From Mitosporidium daphniae (Eukaryota > Microsporidia), in NCBI RefSeq assembly GCF_000760515.2, contig NW_013546289.1:33905-97904 (forward strand): a stretch of 64,000 nucleotides of DNA, given 5' to 3'. The stretch's first letter is position 1. Each line of letters opens with the position of its first letter. Made by a program: the position numbers and the translations under genes. Shown here piece by piece: positions 54,801-64,000 of the stretch. Under the pieces are notes generated by a model. That model did no database searches. It had not been told where the DNA came from and saw nothing but the letters and a program-made list of their open reading frames with translations.

Positions 54801-56197
54801 ACCGTCGCGTACAAACTGCTGTATTGCTATTTTATTCAGTATTGCTTTTCTTTTCACTGTTGGGAATCGGTCGAATTAGGCTTGGGTTGGAACAGCGACT
54901 AGCTGTGCCTTCTGACTCTTATCTTGTCCCATATTTTGATGCTTTGGAGACCGAATTGCTGGTCGGCCCCCCGCTCTTTTTTGTGCTCCGAAACGCAGAT
55001 GTGGCTGGGAGCACATCGATTCAACGCTCAATTGCCACCCGATTCTATCAAGATATCATGGATGAATTATCCATTGGATCTATCGTTGAGGTCAATAAGG
55101 GTGAGCCCGGCTCATACCTTTCCTCTGGAATTTCTAACTGGTTTGACGATTTTTTGGCATGGTCGCGGCATTGTTGTCGGATTGATCCCGTAACGGGCGA
55201 CAGATCCAGTTCACCTAGCGCCGTGCCTTGTATTTCGGAACAGAAACGGACACTGACGCAACTTGCCCTCAATTCAGAAACCATTGGCCGTTTTTTGCCG
55301 TGGTTTTTGGAGGAAATGCCGTCAGCACAGTGTCCTTTTGCCGGAGGCGCTGCCTATGCCAACCAGGTGCGTCTAAAAGGCAGTGTCTCCGCCTTCAAGG
55401 CTTATTTGCAACCGCTGCGCTCACAGGAAGATTTCATTGCGTCGTTACGGGCATCGAGGCGTATTGCCGGAATGCTTACGACTGCCATCCAGAAGGCGGC
55501 AAAGGTCACGGCGAATGGAGTTCCACCTGAAATGGACTCGGGATCACTTCCCGAAATCTTTGCTTTCTCACCGTACTTTGTCTTTTTTGACCAGTACCTC
55601 GAAATCATCTGGATCTCTATCTTGCTCTGCACCCTGTGTTTGCTCGTCATTCTTGTGGTGACATGGGCTCTTCTCGGCTCATTTGAGGCGGCATTATTTT
55701 CCGCCTTGAGTGTATGTTCGACGGCCGTTTCACTTTTCGGCGTTATGGGTTGGTGGTCGATTGGTCTCTCCGCAGTTTCACTGGTCAATGTGATCATTGC
55801 TATGGGTATTTCGGTAGAATTCTCCTCTAACATGATTCGTGCGTACATGGTTGTCCTTGATGCCGAAGAGACTGAGGAGTCCGCATATTCTGGGTTTGAA
55901 AAAGAGCCGTCTTCATGTTTACATGGAGCTTCATTCAACGCATTGCCTTCGCGCAAAAAGCGCGTAGAGCTAATGGTGGCCGAGACTGGCACTAGCGTTT
56001 TCTTTGGCATCACCCTGACAAAGCTGATCGGCATTTCCATTTTATACTGGTCTACATCCAAACTTTTCGAGGTGTTTTACTTTCGGATGTACATTGCCAC
56101 GGTGGCATTGGCAGCTTTCCATGGGTTGGCCTTGCTGCCTGTGGTTCTGGCGCGTTGGGGTCCACATTCTGCCCTCTCCCCGCCAAGCTATAAATAA
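51884..56197 (+). CDS. NCR1: NPC1-type intracellular sterol transporter
   Basis: 1437 residues in a single intronless frame. A signal peptide (MRSHVFILLLLFAIALREIES) is followed by the Cys-rich sterol-binding N-domain (GICSMYDVCD, CPACWKNFISLWCEM). A first membrane helix is near residue 305, then a lumenal loop. The sterol-sensing domain spans about 664-905 (IKTTLIIAEVIPFLVLAVGVDNLFLLVQ). A second Cys-rich lumenal domain and a terminal five-helix set (to about 1430) complete the RND-like fold. It moves sterol out of the lysosome or vacuole. The animal C-terminal dileucine lysosome signal is not seen. A Ser-run microsatellite (tca) lies at about 53993-54010. Confidence 0.96.
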   Translation: MRSHVFILLLLFAIALREIESLSSLFEEKVNGPGPGICSMYDVCDPGRRLNCAGYKKAPILSDAKTLASIKEWCGIDIVNDHKGHSCVSPSQWSVIEAGLKFARPLLSPCPACWKNFISLWCEMSVSPHQSLYVRVIETSKASGRWGKPVATALNYYVTPTLRQGLFDSCANVSMGMTNKKILDVMFSAEASRNPDVLFEMLGKNSTMRSPFLIRFPHFEADSLEEEMLQTYTGSTSPSLTMKGNQAWSTPVPADVWPLNTTMFPCDDPVYGCVCVDCHRKCPAPANWVTWAPAPCTLSLPLIGRSGCWTFAVSIVYFFAIIVLSIILAVKLFFLARQNYEEDLERNHAHQSAQGGDPSSCRLYKYGVEDLIAKKFYAQGKWVTMHIPQVLLTASAFVIISILVLIATKGLQIERDPVKLWVGPHSQSALQKQFYDEKFGAFFRVAQVIIRPKVDINGAVTREAITLIFDLIEELRHMKVLQNITTDGNIDMDIKAFKNGVSLEDICYKPLGRECLIQSVALIWPTREAFEATGDAWAFDFDTCMRSPTDCLGFDGNDQNLRVPLMPELVVGGIPLKYKKLPAGAGGRPAPLPIDPESWIEAKSLVITLLLDPKDENQHAACIEWERAFIETLRRFEKMHTDFTWAFSAESSVEWEINRETEANAPVILISYLAMFVYVALALGRHSRRKRKQNTSEQKKEESSSSSSSPWFSGWPSLVDMRCTLALGGVLLVAVSILFSAAIFTLLQIKTTLIIAEVIPFLVLAVGVDNLFLLVQAYESTGTVEPAEISKSSTCSFMEDKKDPAIDAKMESTLNNVAPPSVEERVALTLRRSGPSILVTELAELLAFLIGCNVEMPAVASFSMYAVLAIAFDICLQMTVFTVFLTLDGRRIAAGRPDPIAGALSRAFKAVWTWLCPILIRLKTRFSTLWASDTMSSDLSPQIAKDTQEIESTQAVKSIRWPFGSISHALARNRRVQTAVLLFYSVLLFFSLLGIGRIRLGLEQRLAVPSDSYLVPYFDALETELLVGPPLFFVLRNADVAGSTSIQRSIATRFYQDIMDELSIGSIVEVNKGEPGSYLSSGISNWFDDFLAWSRHCCRIDPVTGDRSSSPSAVPCISEQKRTLTQLALNSETIGRFLPWFLEEMPSAQCPFAGGAAYANQVRLKGSVSAFKAYLQPLRSQEDFIASLRASRRIAGMLTTAIQKAAKVTANGVPPEMDSGSLPEIFAFSPYFVFFDQYLEIIWISILLCTLCLLVILVVTWALLGSFEAALFSALSVCSTAVSLFGVMGWWSIGLSAVSLVNVIIAMGISVEFSSNMIRAYMVVLDAEETEESAYSGFEKEPSSCLHGASFNALPSRKKRVELMVAETGTSVFFGITLTKLIGISILYWSTSKLFEVFYFRMYIATVALAAFHGLALLPVVLARWGPHSALSPPSYK

Positions 56198-56390
56198 ATG
56201 AACATCAACTGATAGGCAATTATCAAAAACGCCCGGTAAAAGTTGACCAAAATATTGTAGGACTCCCCGATTTTGAAGCTCCAAACTTGGATACTGCATG
56301 TGTGTTGCCAACAACGTTAAACGATTAACCTACTGGACCGCCATTAGGTTGAGCTGGTGATATTTATGTATATGATTTTGGGGTTAAGAT

Positions 56391-56690
56391 TCACCACGAC
56401 GAGGGGACGATGCCAGGAAGCGAGTCTGTACGTGCAAGACGGTGAAACTCGATGCGAGAAATGTCAAACTCCTTGATGATGCTGCGCGCCCGTCCCGTAA
56501 TGATGCACCTGCGTGCCAATCTGTTTGGGACAGACGCCTTTGGCAGTGCACTCAGTTTAAACTGGGCCATATATCGAACGGAAAGTGGAAGTGAATCATT
56601 GTGTGTGATAAACCGAAGAGCGTTTCTTGTGTTTTCATGTTGGGCTGCACATATGAGCCGAAGCCGCTCTGTAAACGTTTTTCCCTTCAT
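56391..56690 (-). CDS. MRPS14: Mitochondrial small-subunit ribosomal protein uS14m
   Basis: 99 residues from the first ATG of the frame (MKGKTFTERL). The C-terminal half is the uS14 signature: RCIITGRARSIIKEFDISRIEFHRLARTDSLPGIVPSSW. The zinc-less form with I in place of the Cys pair, and the KLSALPKAS..NRLARRC core, fit the organelle/bacterial-type protein rather than cytosolic uS14 (about 56 residues). It implies mitochondrial translation and hence a mitochondrial genome. Confidence 0.9.
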   Translation of the reverse strand: MKGKTFTERLRLICAAQHENTRNALRFITHNDSLPLSVRYMAQFKLSALPKASVPNRLARRCIITGRARSIIKEFDISRIEFHRLARTDSLPGIVPSSW

Positions 56691-56992
56691 GGCGAAAAAA
56701 CTCGCGTTCAAGTAATTGATTGATTAATTAATTAATTAATGCCAATGTTGCAGTTGGCCAAATTTTGTGCAATTCATGGATGAATGTAGGTGGAAAAAGT
56801 AAGCTTTTACCAATGTGATGGTTCAGGCTTCATTAGGGAATGGAATTCCCAAACATTGGCCCGATTCTGGAAAATTTGGCTAAATTTCAATCAGCAATCA
56901 AAAAGCCAAAGTAACAGGCTATCAACCATTTTTCTATTCTATTGGTCGCCATGCAGCATATTGATAAAAGAGCCGTTTTCAGTCTCTAATTC
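56691..56992. other. 302-bp gap between uS14m and the Rho GTPase
   Basis: Near 56717-56739 there is a ttaa(ttaa)n run (tgattgattaattaattaattaat) just upstream of the uS14m ATG. Nothing else stands out. It serves as divergent promoter for both genes. Confidence 0.55.
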
Positions 56993-57771
56993 ATGCTTCA
57001 AGGCTCCCCAAAGGATAGCAAAAGGGTCGATCTTATCCAACGGCAGCTCTTCAGGAAAAAGCTTGTGGCTGTTGGAGACGGGGCCTGTGGAAAAACCTCC
57101 TTGTTGATTTCTTACTGCAGAGGGGAATTTCCGGAGGAGTACATCCCCACTGTGTTTGAAAACTATGTCACGGAAATTTCTTTAGACGGTGGCAGGGTCA
57201 TTGTTGACATGGCGTTATGGGATACTGCAGGTCAAGAAGATTATGACCGTCTGCGTCCACTTTCGTATCCAGACTCGGACATTGTTCTGCTTTGTTTTTC
57301 GATTGATGCGCCAGACTCGCTACGCAGCATCATTGAAAAGGTATGAAGACAATAATGCTGATCGCTTAGTGGCATCCGGAGGTTTCCCATTTTTGCGATG
57401 GTGCTCCAGTAATTCTGGTGGGATGCAAATCCGATTTGAGGGATGATCCATCGGTGATCGGCCGTCTGGCGCGGCTGAACCAACGGCCCATTTCATATGA
57501 AGAGGCCTCTGACGCTGCGTACAGAATCAATGCCTACAGATACGTTGAAACCTCGGCAAAGGTCAAAGATGGCCTTTCCGATCTATTTGCCACAGCAGCA
57601 AGGGCCTCCATAGCAAAAGAACAAAGCTACAAACCGGAGGAAAGGAAAAGCAGGTTTTTCAAAAAAAGGTTCTTTTTTTTTGGGGAGAAAAAAAGCCTCG
57701 TACCCACACTACTTTCCCCGGCACAGCGAAGGGCGCCAGCCGCCAAAAAACACGAATGCTCCATGATGTAG
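56993..57771 (+). CDS. RHO1: Rho-family small GTPase with extended C-terminal region
   Basis: Exons: 56993-57340 and 57370-57771, joined over a 29-nt intron, giving 249 residues (Rho proteins about 190-210). GDGACGKT is at 28-35, switch [10 protein letters not shown], switch [22 protein letters not shown], then [10 protein letters not shown] and ETSAKV. The Rho insert helix is present. About 50 extra residues before the CaaX box (CSMM) are basic and Phe-rich ([15 protein letters not shown]), likely a membrane-binding element. It should control actin or cell-wall synthesis. The number 1 in the symbol is only by resemblance. Confidence 0.92.
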
Positions 57772-57823
57772 TGGCAGTAAACTTAAAATTAAATTGAAAG
57801 TGTAAAATTTCAACAATTTCTTA

Positions 57824-58858
57824 ATGGTGGTGGTCCATCAGGCTCAATTGCGGCATTCAATTGGAGGAACCAGAACGGTAATACCGGGCCCCCATTCGTT
57901 TCCAACATCATCCAAATATTCTGCCCTACAGAACTCATACTCTGCGCTAGAATCGCTTTATCTGACACTTTTGGTCAGATGTGAATCTGCCGAGTACAAT
58001 TGCCGTCTTTTGCAGTTTGGTAATTGATGGCTATTTATTTTTCATAGAACTTAATACCATAAAATCGCAATCGCTTGCTGCCATACAAAATACAAACGTT
58101 GTTCCTGATTCATTTGGCGATCAAGATTCTGAGAATGTTCTCCGCAATTCCAATAATGTATTGGATAGCAAAGACGCTCAATTGAAATCCGAATTTTCCG
58201 GAAATATAATTGATTTTTCCAAAGCTTCCAACAATAACGACGATTACAGTATTCATGAAAGCCCAGAATCAGAAGAGCCCAAGCGCGACATACTCCAAGA
58301 AAAATCACAAGATACAGAGGAGGGGCCTCCAGAATCCTTTTTTGTAAATATGGAAATTATAAAAGACGATAAAAAGCTTGGAGAACCGCTACATGAATAC
58401 GATAGAGTGCCGCTAGAGTCTTTCGAGGAACAGGATGGAGAACACAAAACTAAGAATGATGATCTTTCTATGTTGCAGGAGAAGATATCGTCTTTGGAGT
58501 TTACGCTCAAATCGCAAACGGAAAAACTTCAAGCACTAGTAAAAGAAAAGGATAAGGGTGCTTGCATAGTGTAATAACTTTTAGAATCCATGGATTTAGC
58601 GTACATCTTAATTGATAGAGACGTAGAAATAGAAGACTTGAAAGATAAACTGCAAGAATATCACGATTTTGACAAAGCTTTTCGGTTTGTTTCTTTCTGC
58701 TTCTTATTTTTTATAGGGAGGGGATTCGTGCAACTGAATCTTACATTTCATGGCTCGAGAGCGGTACATCTTTTCAACATTTAATTTTTACATTAGAACT
58801 AGACAGAGCCTCCAATGGGTGTCTTTCCCAATCCATATCTGAGATCTCTCCTGCATAG
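57824..58858 (+). CDS. Acidic coiled-coil protein, unrecognised
   Basis: Exons: 57824-58019, 58048-58557, 58585-58684, 58717-58858, giving 315 residues in a continuous frame. Introns are 28, 27 and 32 nt; the second donor (GTGCTT) is weak. The N-terminus is polar with a short Leu-rich helix (ALESLYLTLLVRCESAE). The middle is acidic and Asn/Ser-rich. Residues about 200-280 form heptads (LQEKISSLEFTLKSQTEKLQALVKEKD, then VEIEDLKDKLQEYHDFD). No domain was recognised; its role could be scaffolding or tethering. Confidence 0.7.
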
Positions 58859-58993
58859 GATTAATCGCATAACAGAATGATGAAGACACAAAGGCCGCTT
58901 CACATACCGATCTGAAGCTGCTCCATTCGCGGCGAGTTTAGAAAATAAACGACAATTCTCGATTTGAATTAACTACTGGAGAGATATCACAAT

Positions 58994-60659
58994 TTAATAG
59001 GAACGTCCAAAAAGTGTATAGGAAACGGCAGGATGGCCACAAGCAACGCACTTAGCGCCTGGAGCCATGCTCGGCTGCTCAAATGGAATACAAAGGCTTT
59101 TAGCACCCATTGCAGGGGCCTTTTCATCCGTGCCTGCACGACAGGTCCGCTCCTTGATGTCTTTTTCGCAGGCGGGACGCTCGCACCATGGAATCATGAC
59201 AAATTTTTTGGCATCCAAAGCAGGTAATACCAGATCCCAACTCTGGTCAATTACCTCCAAATGCTCTTCATGTCGAGCACGTGCGGCGGCAAGCATGTCG
59301 TCGTGAATTTTTTCCAAAAGCACAGGGATCGACTCGGACAACGTTGCAATGCTGTATTGCTTTTTTTGGTCGTCGTGTCTGGTCACTACACGGACCTCAT
59401 TCTTTTGCAAGTCTTTGGGTCCAAGTTCAAATCTAATCGGAACTCCCTTGACTTCCCAGTGATTAAACTTCCATCCAGGCGTATAGTTATCCCTTAGATC
59501 GGTGTTTACACGAATGCCGATAGCCTGAAGGGTGGTTGATATTTGGGAAATCTTTTCCTCAATGGCAGCCACAATTGAAGGCTCTAGCTTCGAAGTGATT
59601 CCACATGGAACGATGACAACTTGGACAGCAGCAACCTTTGGAGGCAACACGAGACCCTTATCGTCACCATGTGTCATCACCATAACACCAATGGAGCGAG
59701 TGGTGATGCCCCATGAGTTTTGCCAGACAAGAGATTTTTCGCCCCGTTCGCCTTCGACTTCGATCTTAAACATCTTTGCAAAATTTTGTCCAAGGCAATG
59801 AGAGGTGGCGCCCTGGATGCCCCTTCCAGATTCTGGAATAAAAGCTTCAACAGTTGTGGTGTAAAGGCCGCCGGGGAACTTTTCACTTTCACTTTTACGC
59901 CCTTTTATGACGGGGACAGCAAGGACATCCTCATACACACGTCGATACAGCTCAAGGATTTGGAGAACTTCATGATCTGCTTCCTTTTTTGTATAGAACA
60001 CCGTGTGTCCCTCTTGCCACAGGAACTCTCTTGTGCGAAGAAAAGGCTGGGGATGCTTAAATTCCCACCGAATCACGTTGCACCATTGATTGATTTTCAA
60101 TGGAAGTTCGCGATGGGACTTGACCCACTTGGCAAAGGTTGGGTACATGATTGTCTCCGACGTTGGGCGGATGGCAATCGGCTCCTGCAGCTCCGATTGC
60201 CCGGATCGTGTGACCCAGGCAACTTCAGGCGAGAACCCTTCAACATGATCCTTTTCCTTTTCCAGCGCGCCTTGGGTGACTAGCATTGGAAAATATGCAT
60301 CTTGAACGCCAATTTTTTCAATTTCCTTTCCAAAGAAATCTAAACTTTGGGCAATTGATAGCTTGAACCTTGAATGCGCTTCCAAATGCAGAAGCTCCAC
60401 GGTCTGAGGATATAGCAGCCAGAAATATCGTAGTAGTCCATCATTTCGGCTTTTAATAGGACCTTGAAATAAGACGCACAAGACTTACCTGAGTATACCA
60501 TGCAGAAAAGTCATCAGCCTTCTTGACATCAATTCCAAGGTTAGAGGCTGTCGTTGGTTGATGGGGATTTGGATTAGGGTTAGGAGAACTAGGTTTCTTG
60601 GATTTCTTTTCATTGAGATCAAGCTTTGAAATATCGATGGGTTTTGTGGTTGCGGACAT
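58994..60659 (-). CDS. PRS1: Prolyl-tRNA synthetase (eukaryotic/archaeal type, free-standing)
   Basis: Exons: complement 60659-60489, 60462-60369, 60339-58994, giving 536 residues. Introns are 26 and 29 nt. It is the class II enzyme charging tRNA-Pro. It matches the ProRS half of EPRS almost end to end: [53 protein letters not shown], motif 2 with WEFKHPQPFLRTREFLWQEGH, motif 3 with GVMVMTHGDDKGLVLPPKVAAVQVVIVPCGIT, and the C-terminal YTLFGRSY. It is not fused to GluRS. The N-terminal leader has an Asn-Pro repeat encoded by ccctaa-like DNA. Confidence 0.96.
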
Positions 60660-60857
60660 TGTTTTTGTGCGTATCGAGAGCGCGCGTATTATAAGCTTGG
60701 AGAAACCTATTAATAAAAATTGGCAGTGTGATGGTGTAATAATCACTAATTAAAAGTCTCGAATTTTACAATTGTACGAATATTTTAACATCGGAGCAGT
60801 ATAGGCCACCGTCCACTTTAAAATCTTTGGACCTCCTCTATTTGAACCCCCGAATTT

Positions 60858-62636
60858 CTAATTTTTTATTAGGGAATGGGTGGCAGGCGTGCTGATCATC
60901 TTTTCATTAATAATTAAATGCACTATCAAGAATAAAAAGTTGTTTTCAACCAACAAAGAGAAAATAAAATCACCCAAAGATTCATTTAGCGATTCTTCAC
61001 TAATCACCTTGCTCTTCGGGATCTTATCAGATAGCTCTATCATCCCTTTTAGGATATTGTAAACCTTGGCAAAGGTTGCATTTCCCAGCTCTTTACCCAG
61101 ATAATCCTTGACAATTTCAAGCTTCAAAAATAGGGAGGAGCATTTTTTCTGTTGATCAATGATAACCGATATCTCCTCAGAGGACGGCGTGTCCTCGAAA
61201 GAATAATTGGGGCCTTGAATCCAAGAGCAGAGAATGGAAGATCCAAGGGTCCCGAATGAGCCCAGTGGAAACAACCGCCCATTTAAAATGTATTCATTGG
61301 ACGAGATTTTGTAGAACGACAGGAAGCTATGGTCCAAGACCCTTCCGTTGCAATTTTTAGACGCATCCGAAAACGGCAGTTTATTTTCTGCCTGCTGGAG
61401 TCTTGAATCGTCCCCAAAAGACAAGTTGTTTTCACACAATTGGCGTTTATCGTGGCTCCATTCAATATGCTGCAATATGTCTTCAAATGTATCTCTGTCC
61501 GACCATTTGTAGTAAGTAAATATGGTTTCTCGGCTTATGTCCCCAAATACATATTGGCAGATCACATCAAAGGCCTTAGCACGATCATCAAATCTATATA
61601 AATATAACGCAACGACGAACCCACATTTCCAACAGCGATTTAAACTTGCGTGTCAGCAGCGAAATATTGATTTCCGCATCCTTTAAAGGCAACAGGTTGC
61701 TAGTGGTGAGTTGTGGGGGCTTTTCGGGCACCTTTTTTGTTGGGACATTGTACTTGGACATGATTGATAGCAAAAGAAGGTCTTTGGCAGAGGGCCGCAT
61801 GTTAGGGTCCTTTTGAAGCAGGCTCGAAATGAGAGATGAAAGCTCTTTTGAAAAATGCCTACAAGTGAGTTATTGGGGCACCGCGTCGCGCCGTACTTTG
61901 GAATCGGCAAAAACTCGGCCTTGATGATTTTAAGAATTAGCCCTCTTATGTGCCGAGAGTCAAAAGCATGCCTGAGGGTGCACATTTCATAGATGACACA
62001 CCCCAACGACCAAATGTCTGACTTGTAATCATAGGGCTTGGATTCACATATTTCCGGACTCAGGTAATATGGGGTTCCAATTGCTGTGTGGGCCAATTCT
62101 ATTGTTCCAGTAAGTGTGCGGGAGATACCAAAGTCTCCCAATTTCAACACCACATTGGGATATGCCGATTTTGTACGCACATCAGGCAGCGAAGACAAAA
62201 AGATGTTTCTCGATTTTATATCTCGATGCAAAACCTTGAGATCGTGCAGGTACGCCAATGCCGAAATAAGTTGGAAAGAGAACCGTAATATTTGGTCCTC
62301 CTCTAAAGCATCATTGGGAGGCCGCGATGCTTTGAGCTTTTTCAACAGCTGGTACAGATCGCCCTCGTTTGCATATTCGGTAACCACATACAAAAACCCG
62401 CTCTCCTCGAAGGAACCAAAGTATTTGATAATATTTGGATGCGACAACCTTGACAAGATTTCAACCTCCTCGCGCAAAAAAAGCGGATCCTTCACTTCAA
62501 GCTCCTCCGGGTTCAAAGGAATTTCTTTCAGGACAACAAGATTTGAGGACGAACCCTTGGTGTCTCTGGCAAGTATTGCCTTGCCCGAGGTTCCATTTCC
62601 AATCTCTTTTATGAGCTTAAACCTGTTTTTGTTCAT
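60858..62636 (-). CDS. NEK-family Ser/Thr protein kinase with C-terminal extension
   Basis: Exons: complement 62636-61897, 61858-61625, 61593-60858, giving 569 residues. Introns are 38 nt (the start could be 15 nt later) and 31 nt. The kinase domain occupies 1-285: GNGTSGKAIL, VVLKEI (catalytic Lys), HRDIKSRNIFL, LGDFGIS, GTPYYLSPEI, SDIWSLGCVIYEM, KDPNMRPSA. The order and the SPEI and LGC(V/I) forms resemble NIMA-related kinases, which act in mitosis and cilia/centrosome control. The 280-residue tail is Asn/Ser-rich with no known domain. All catalytic residues are present. Confidence 0.9.
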
Positions 62637-62790
62637 CGTCAGTTGTTGAGAATAACTTTATTCTTATAGCAGATGTCACTCAAAGTTGACATGCCATCAA
62701 AATGGGGCAACCCCATTTTGCTTGACATTAATTATTAAAAATTGGGCAGCCCACTCTAGGAAATACAAAAAGTTGGCACTTAATTTTTAA

Positions 62791-63427
62791 ATGGCCAGAG
62801 ATTTTTCACTTCCCATCGCGTCGACGGGCGATCCAGTGAAAAAGGAAAAATGCCAAAAATATCTACTGGAGCTGTTTGTAAGCTCTCCCATAATTCTCTA
62901 CATGAAGGATGCTTTAAAGCAGGCCGGATGCCCTCTATTTGTCAACGACATACAATGTGTACCCTGTTCAACGGATCTACCAATTAGTGGCTTTTATAGG
63001 CCTGGAAAGGGAGTGTTCCTTTGTGAAGAAACAATATATTCGCCCACTCATTTGCAAGAAACTCTGACGCACGAATTATTGCACGCATTTGATTATTGTA
63101 CCAAAGACATAGATCTCTCGAACAACTGTATTCAGAATATATGTACCGAGGTAAGAAGTTCCAGCAGTCGGCTTATTTGAAGATTAGAGCATCAAATTTG
63201 AGCGGAGAATGTAGATTTGCAAATGAATTCCGTCGCGGGTTTTTTGGAATAAAGGGCCATCATCAAGTGGGATCTTTTGCTTATTTTAGGAATGCATCAA
63301 ACGGCGAGCATTGAAATCCGCATCCATGTGCGACGGATGCGAGGGGCAAGACATCGAGGCATTGTTTAAAAAAGCCTTTCCAGTGTGCTTCCAAGACAAG
63401 TCGCCCTTCATTGAAATTCCCTATTGA
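62791..63427 (+). CDS. ATP23: Mitochondrial metalloprotease Atp23
   Basis: Exons: 62791-63150, 63183-63266, 63290-63427, giving 193 residues. Introns are 32 and 23 nt. The HExxH zinc site is intact (LTHELLHAFDYC). Downstream blocks fit Atp23: ICTEIRASNLSGECRF and HHQECIKRRALKSASM, with conserved Cys residues of the intermembrane-space fold. Atp23 processes and helps assemble Atp6, which is normally encoded in mitochondrial DNA. This agrees with COX5A and uS14m elsewhere in the window. It is divergent to the NEK-like kinase at 154 bp. Confidence 0.92.
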
Positions 63428-63506
63428 TGCTGAGCTGGGCCTGTTATAAATTAAAATTTCCTTTCCCAATACGAACGGTGTAAATTACACTTAATTTTGT
63501 GTAGCA

Positions 63507-64000
63507 ATGGAAGAGTACTCCTTTCCATTTGAGTCCTTGAATGGGGTCTCTTTTATGGACCAGGATCATTTTCTTCTGGAGTGCCCGTTTTCAGATGCCT
63601 CCAAAATCAACGAGTACCGTGGCTGTGATTATTTACTTAGATGTTGCATCATTGGAAAGGGAAATGAAAATGCTGTACTTGTGTCGCCCTCAGCCTCGTA
63701 TTCAATTAAGCAGGTTTTGATTACCAGCACCTGCTTGATGGCCAATTCAAAGAGCAAAGAGATTGAAAATATCTTTGATTGCTACTTTGAATGCAGGGAA
63801 GAAAGCACGGTAAATTTTGACAATATACCTGAAATAATGAAATCCTCCATCTACCACAGGCAGCAGCTTCCCGCAGGCCACGAGAAAATCGTAACTATTT
63901 CTTCAAATTACTTATTTTTAGACACGAAACGATTTAAAACTTCTCCTTCAATGTACCGATAGGGCATTGGAAGAGGTTATGGCTCGTTTTAATATCGTTG
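63507..64000 (+). CDS. DCC1: Sister-chromatid cohesion protein Dcc1-like (truncated by window edge)
   Basis: Exons: 63507-63890 and 63922 onward, over a 31-nt intron; about 154 residues are visible. The segment FLLECPFSDASKINEYRGCDYLLRCCIIGKGNENAVLVSPSASYSIKQVLITSTCLM fits the Dcc1 pattern (LLE...G..L.I.G...D.AVL.T...TY.LR....SN). TRNDLKLLLQCTDRALEEVMARF fits the helix after it. In the Ctf18-Dcc1-Ctf8 clamp loader, Dcc1 links to polymerase epsilon. The assignment is moderate because the C-terminal winged helices lie outside the window. Confidence 0.6.

Noticed and set aside
55402-56061. 219-codon minus-strand frame antisense to NPC1
   Set aside because: The plus-strand NPC1 frame is conserved through this region; the antisense frame is a codon-bias by-product.
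51884-56197. Horizontal transfer of NPC1 because it is intronless
   Set aside because: Several other clearly vertical genes (RRN3, eIF2-alpha) are intronless too, and the protein has normal eukaryotic NPC1 architecture.

Overview
The window is nuclear DNA of a very compact, intron-bearing microbial eukaryote. About 38 protein genes are packed into 64 kb, and intergenic gaps are often under 70 bp. The gene content is opisthokont/fungal: septin, P-glycoprotein-type ABC transporter, G-alpha, Rho, NPC1, Rad23, Leo1, Ies6, Kre33. Nearly all of about 85 introns are only 22-38 nt long. Three products act in a respiring mitochondrion that keeps its own genome: COX5A/Cox6, the Atp6 protease Atp23, and mitochondrial uS14. 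High compaction plus a functional mitochondrion suggests an early-diverging relative of Microsporidia (Rozellomycota/Mitosporidium-like). That placement is inference; no search could be run.

Layout. 1-15 kb: Kre33/NAT10 (cut by the left edge), two tandem Pmp3 proteolipids around a 42-codon membrane ORF, Ies6, COX5A, Rad23, GPN3 and Xaa-Pro aminopeptidase sharing a 46-bp divergent promoter, a PUF60-like splicing factor, an unrecognised coiled-coil protein, phosphatidylinositol synthase, Fip1 and a His-rich zinc protein. 15-31 kb: a septin with decayed nucleotide-binding motifs, an ABCB transporter, a DMT/SLC35F-like carrier, clathrin heavy chain and RRN3. 31-47 kb: uL5 (RPL11) with an 86-nt intron directly after its ATG, deoxyhypusine synthase, a Cue1-like protein, proteasomal Rpt4, an unknown 866-aa protein, Leo1, alanine aminotransferase, a protein resembling SAM hydroxide adenosyltransferases, an amino-acid transporter, SF3B4, Mcm10 and eIF2-alpha. 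47-64 kb: MSH2 (14 exons, no mismatch-binding domain I), G-alpha, NPC1, mitochondrial uS14, a Rho GTPase, a coiled-coil protein, prolyl-tRNA synthetase, a NEK-like kinase, Atp23 and Dcc1 (cut by the right edge).

Most genes are core cellular machinery, and I see no operons, phage, transposons, CRISPR arrays or convincing tRNA genes. The main points of interest are genome-structural: mini-introns (including likely GC-AG ones), tiny divergent promoters, an intergenic AACCCTAA (telobox-like) motif far above chance, and lineage-specific losses in MSH2 and septin. Exon boundaries were read by eye from GT...AG (rarely GC...AG), frame continuity and protein-family similarity, and most should be exact; uncertain ones are flagged. 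Start codons are the first ATG of the conserved frame.
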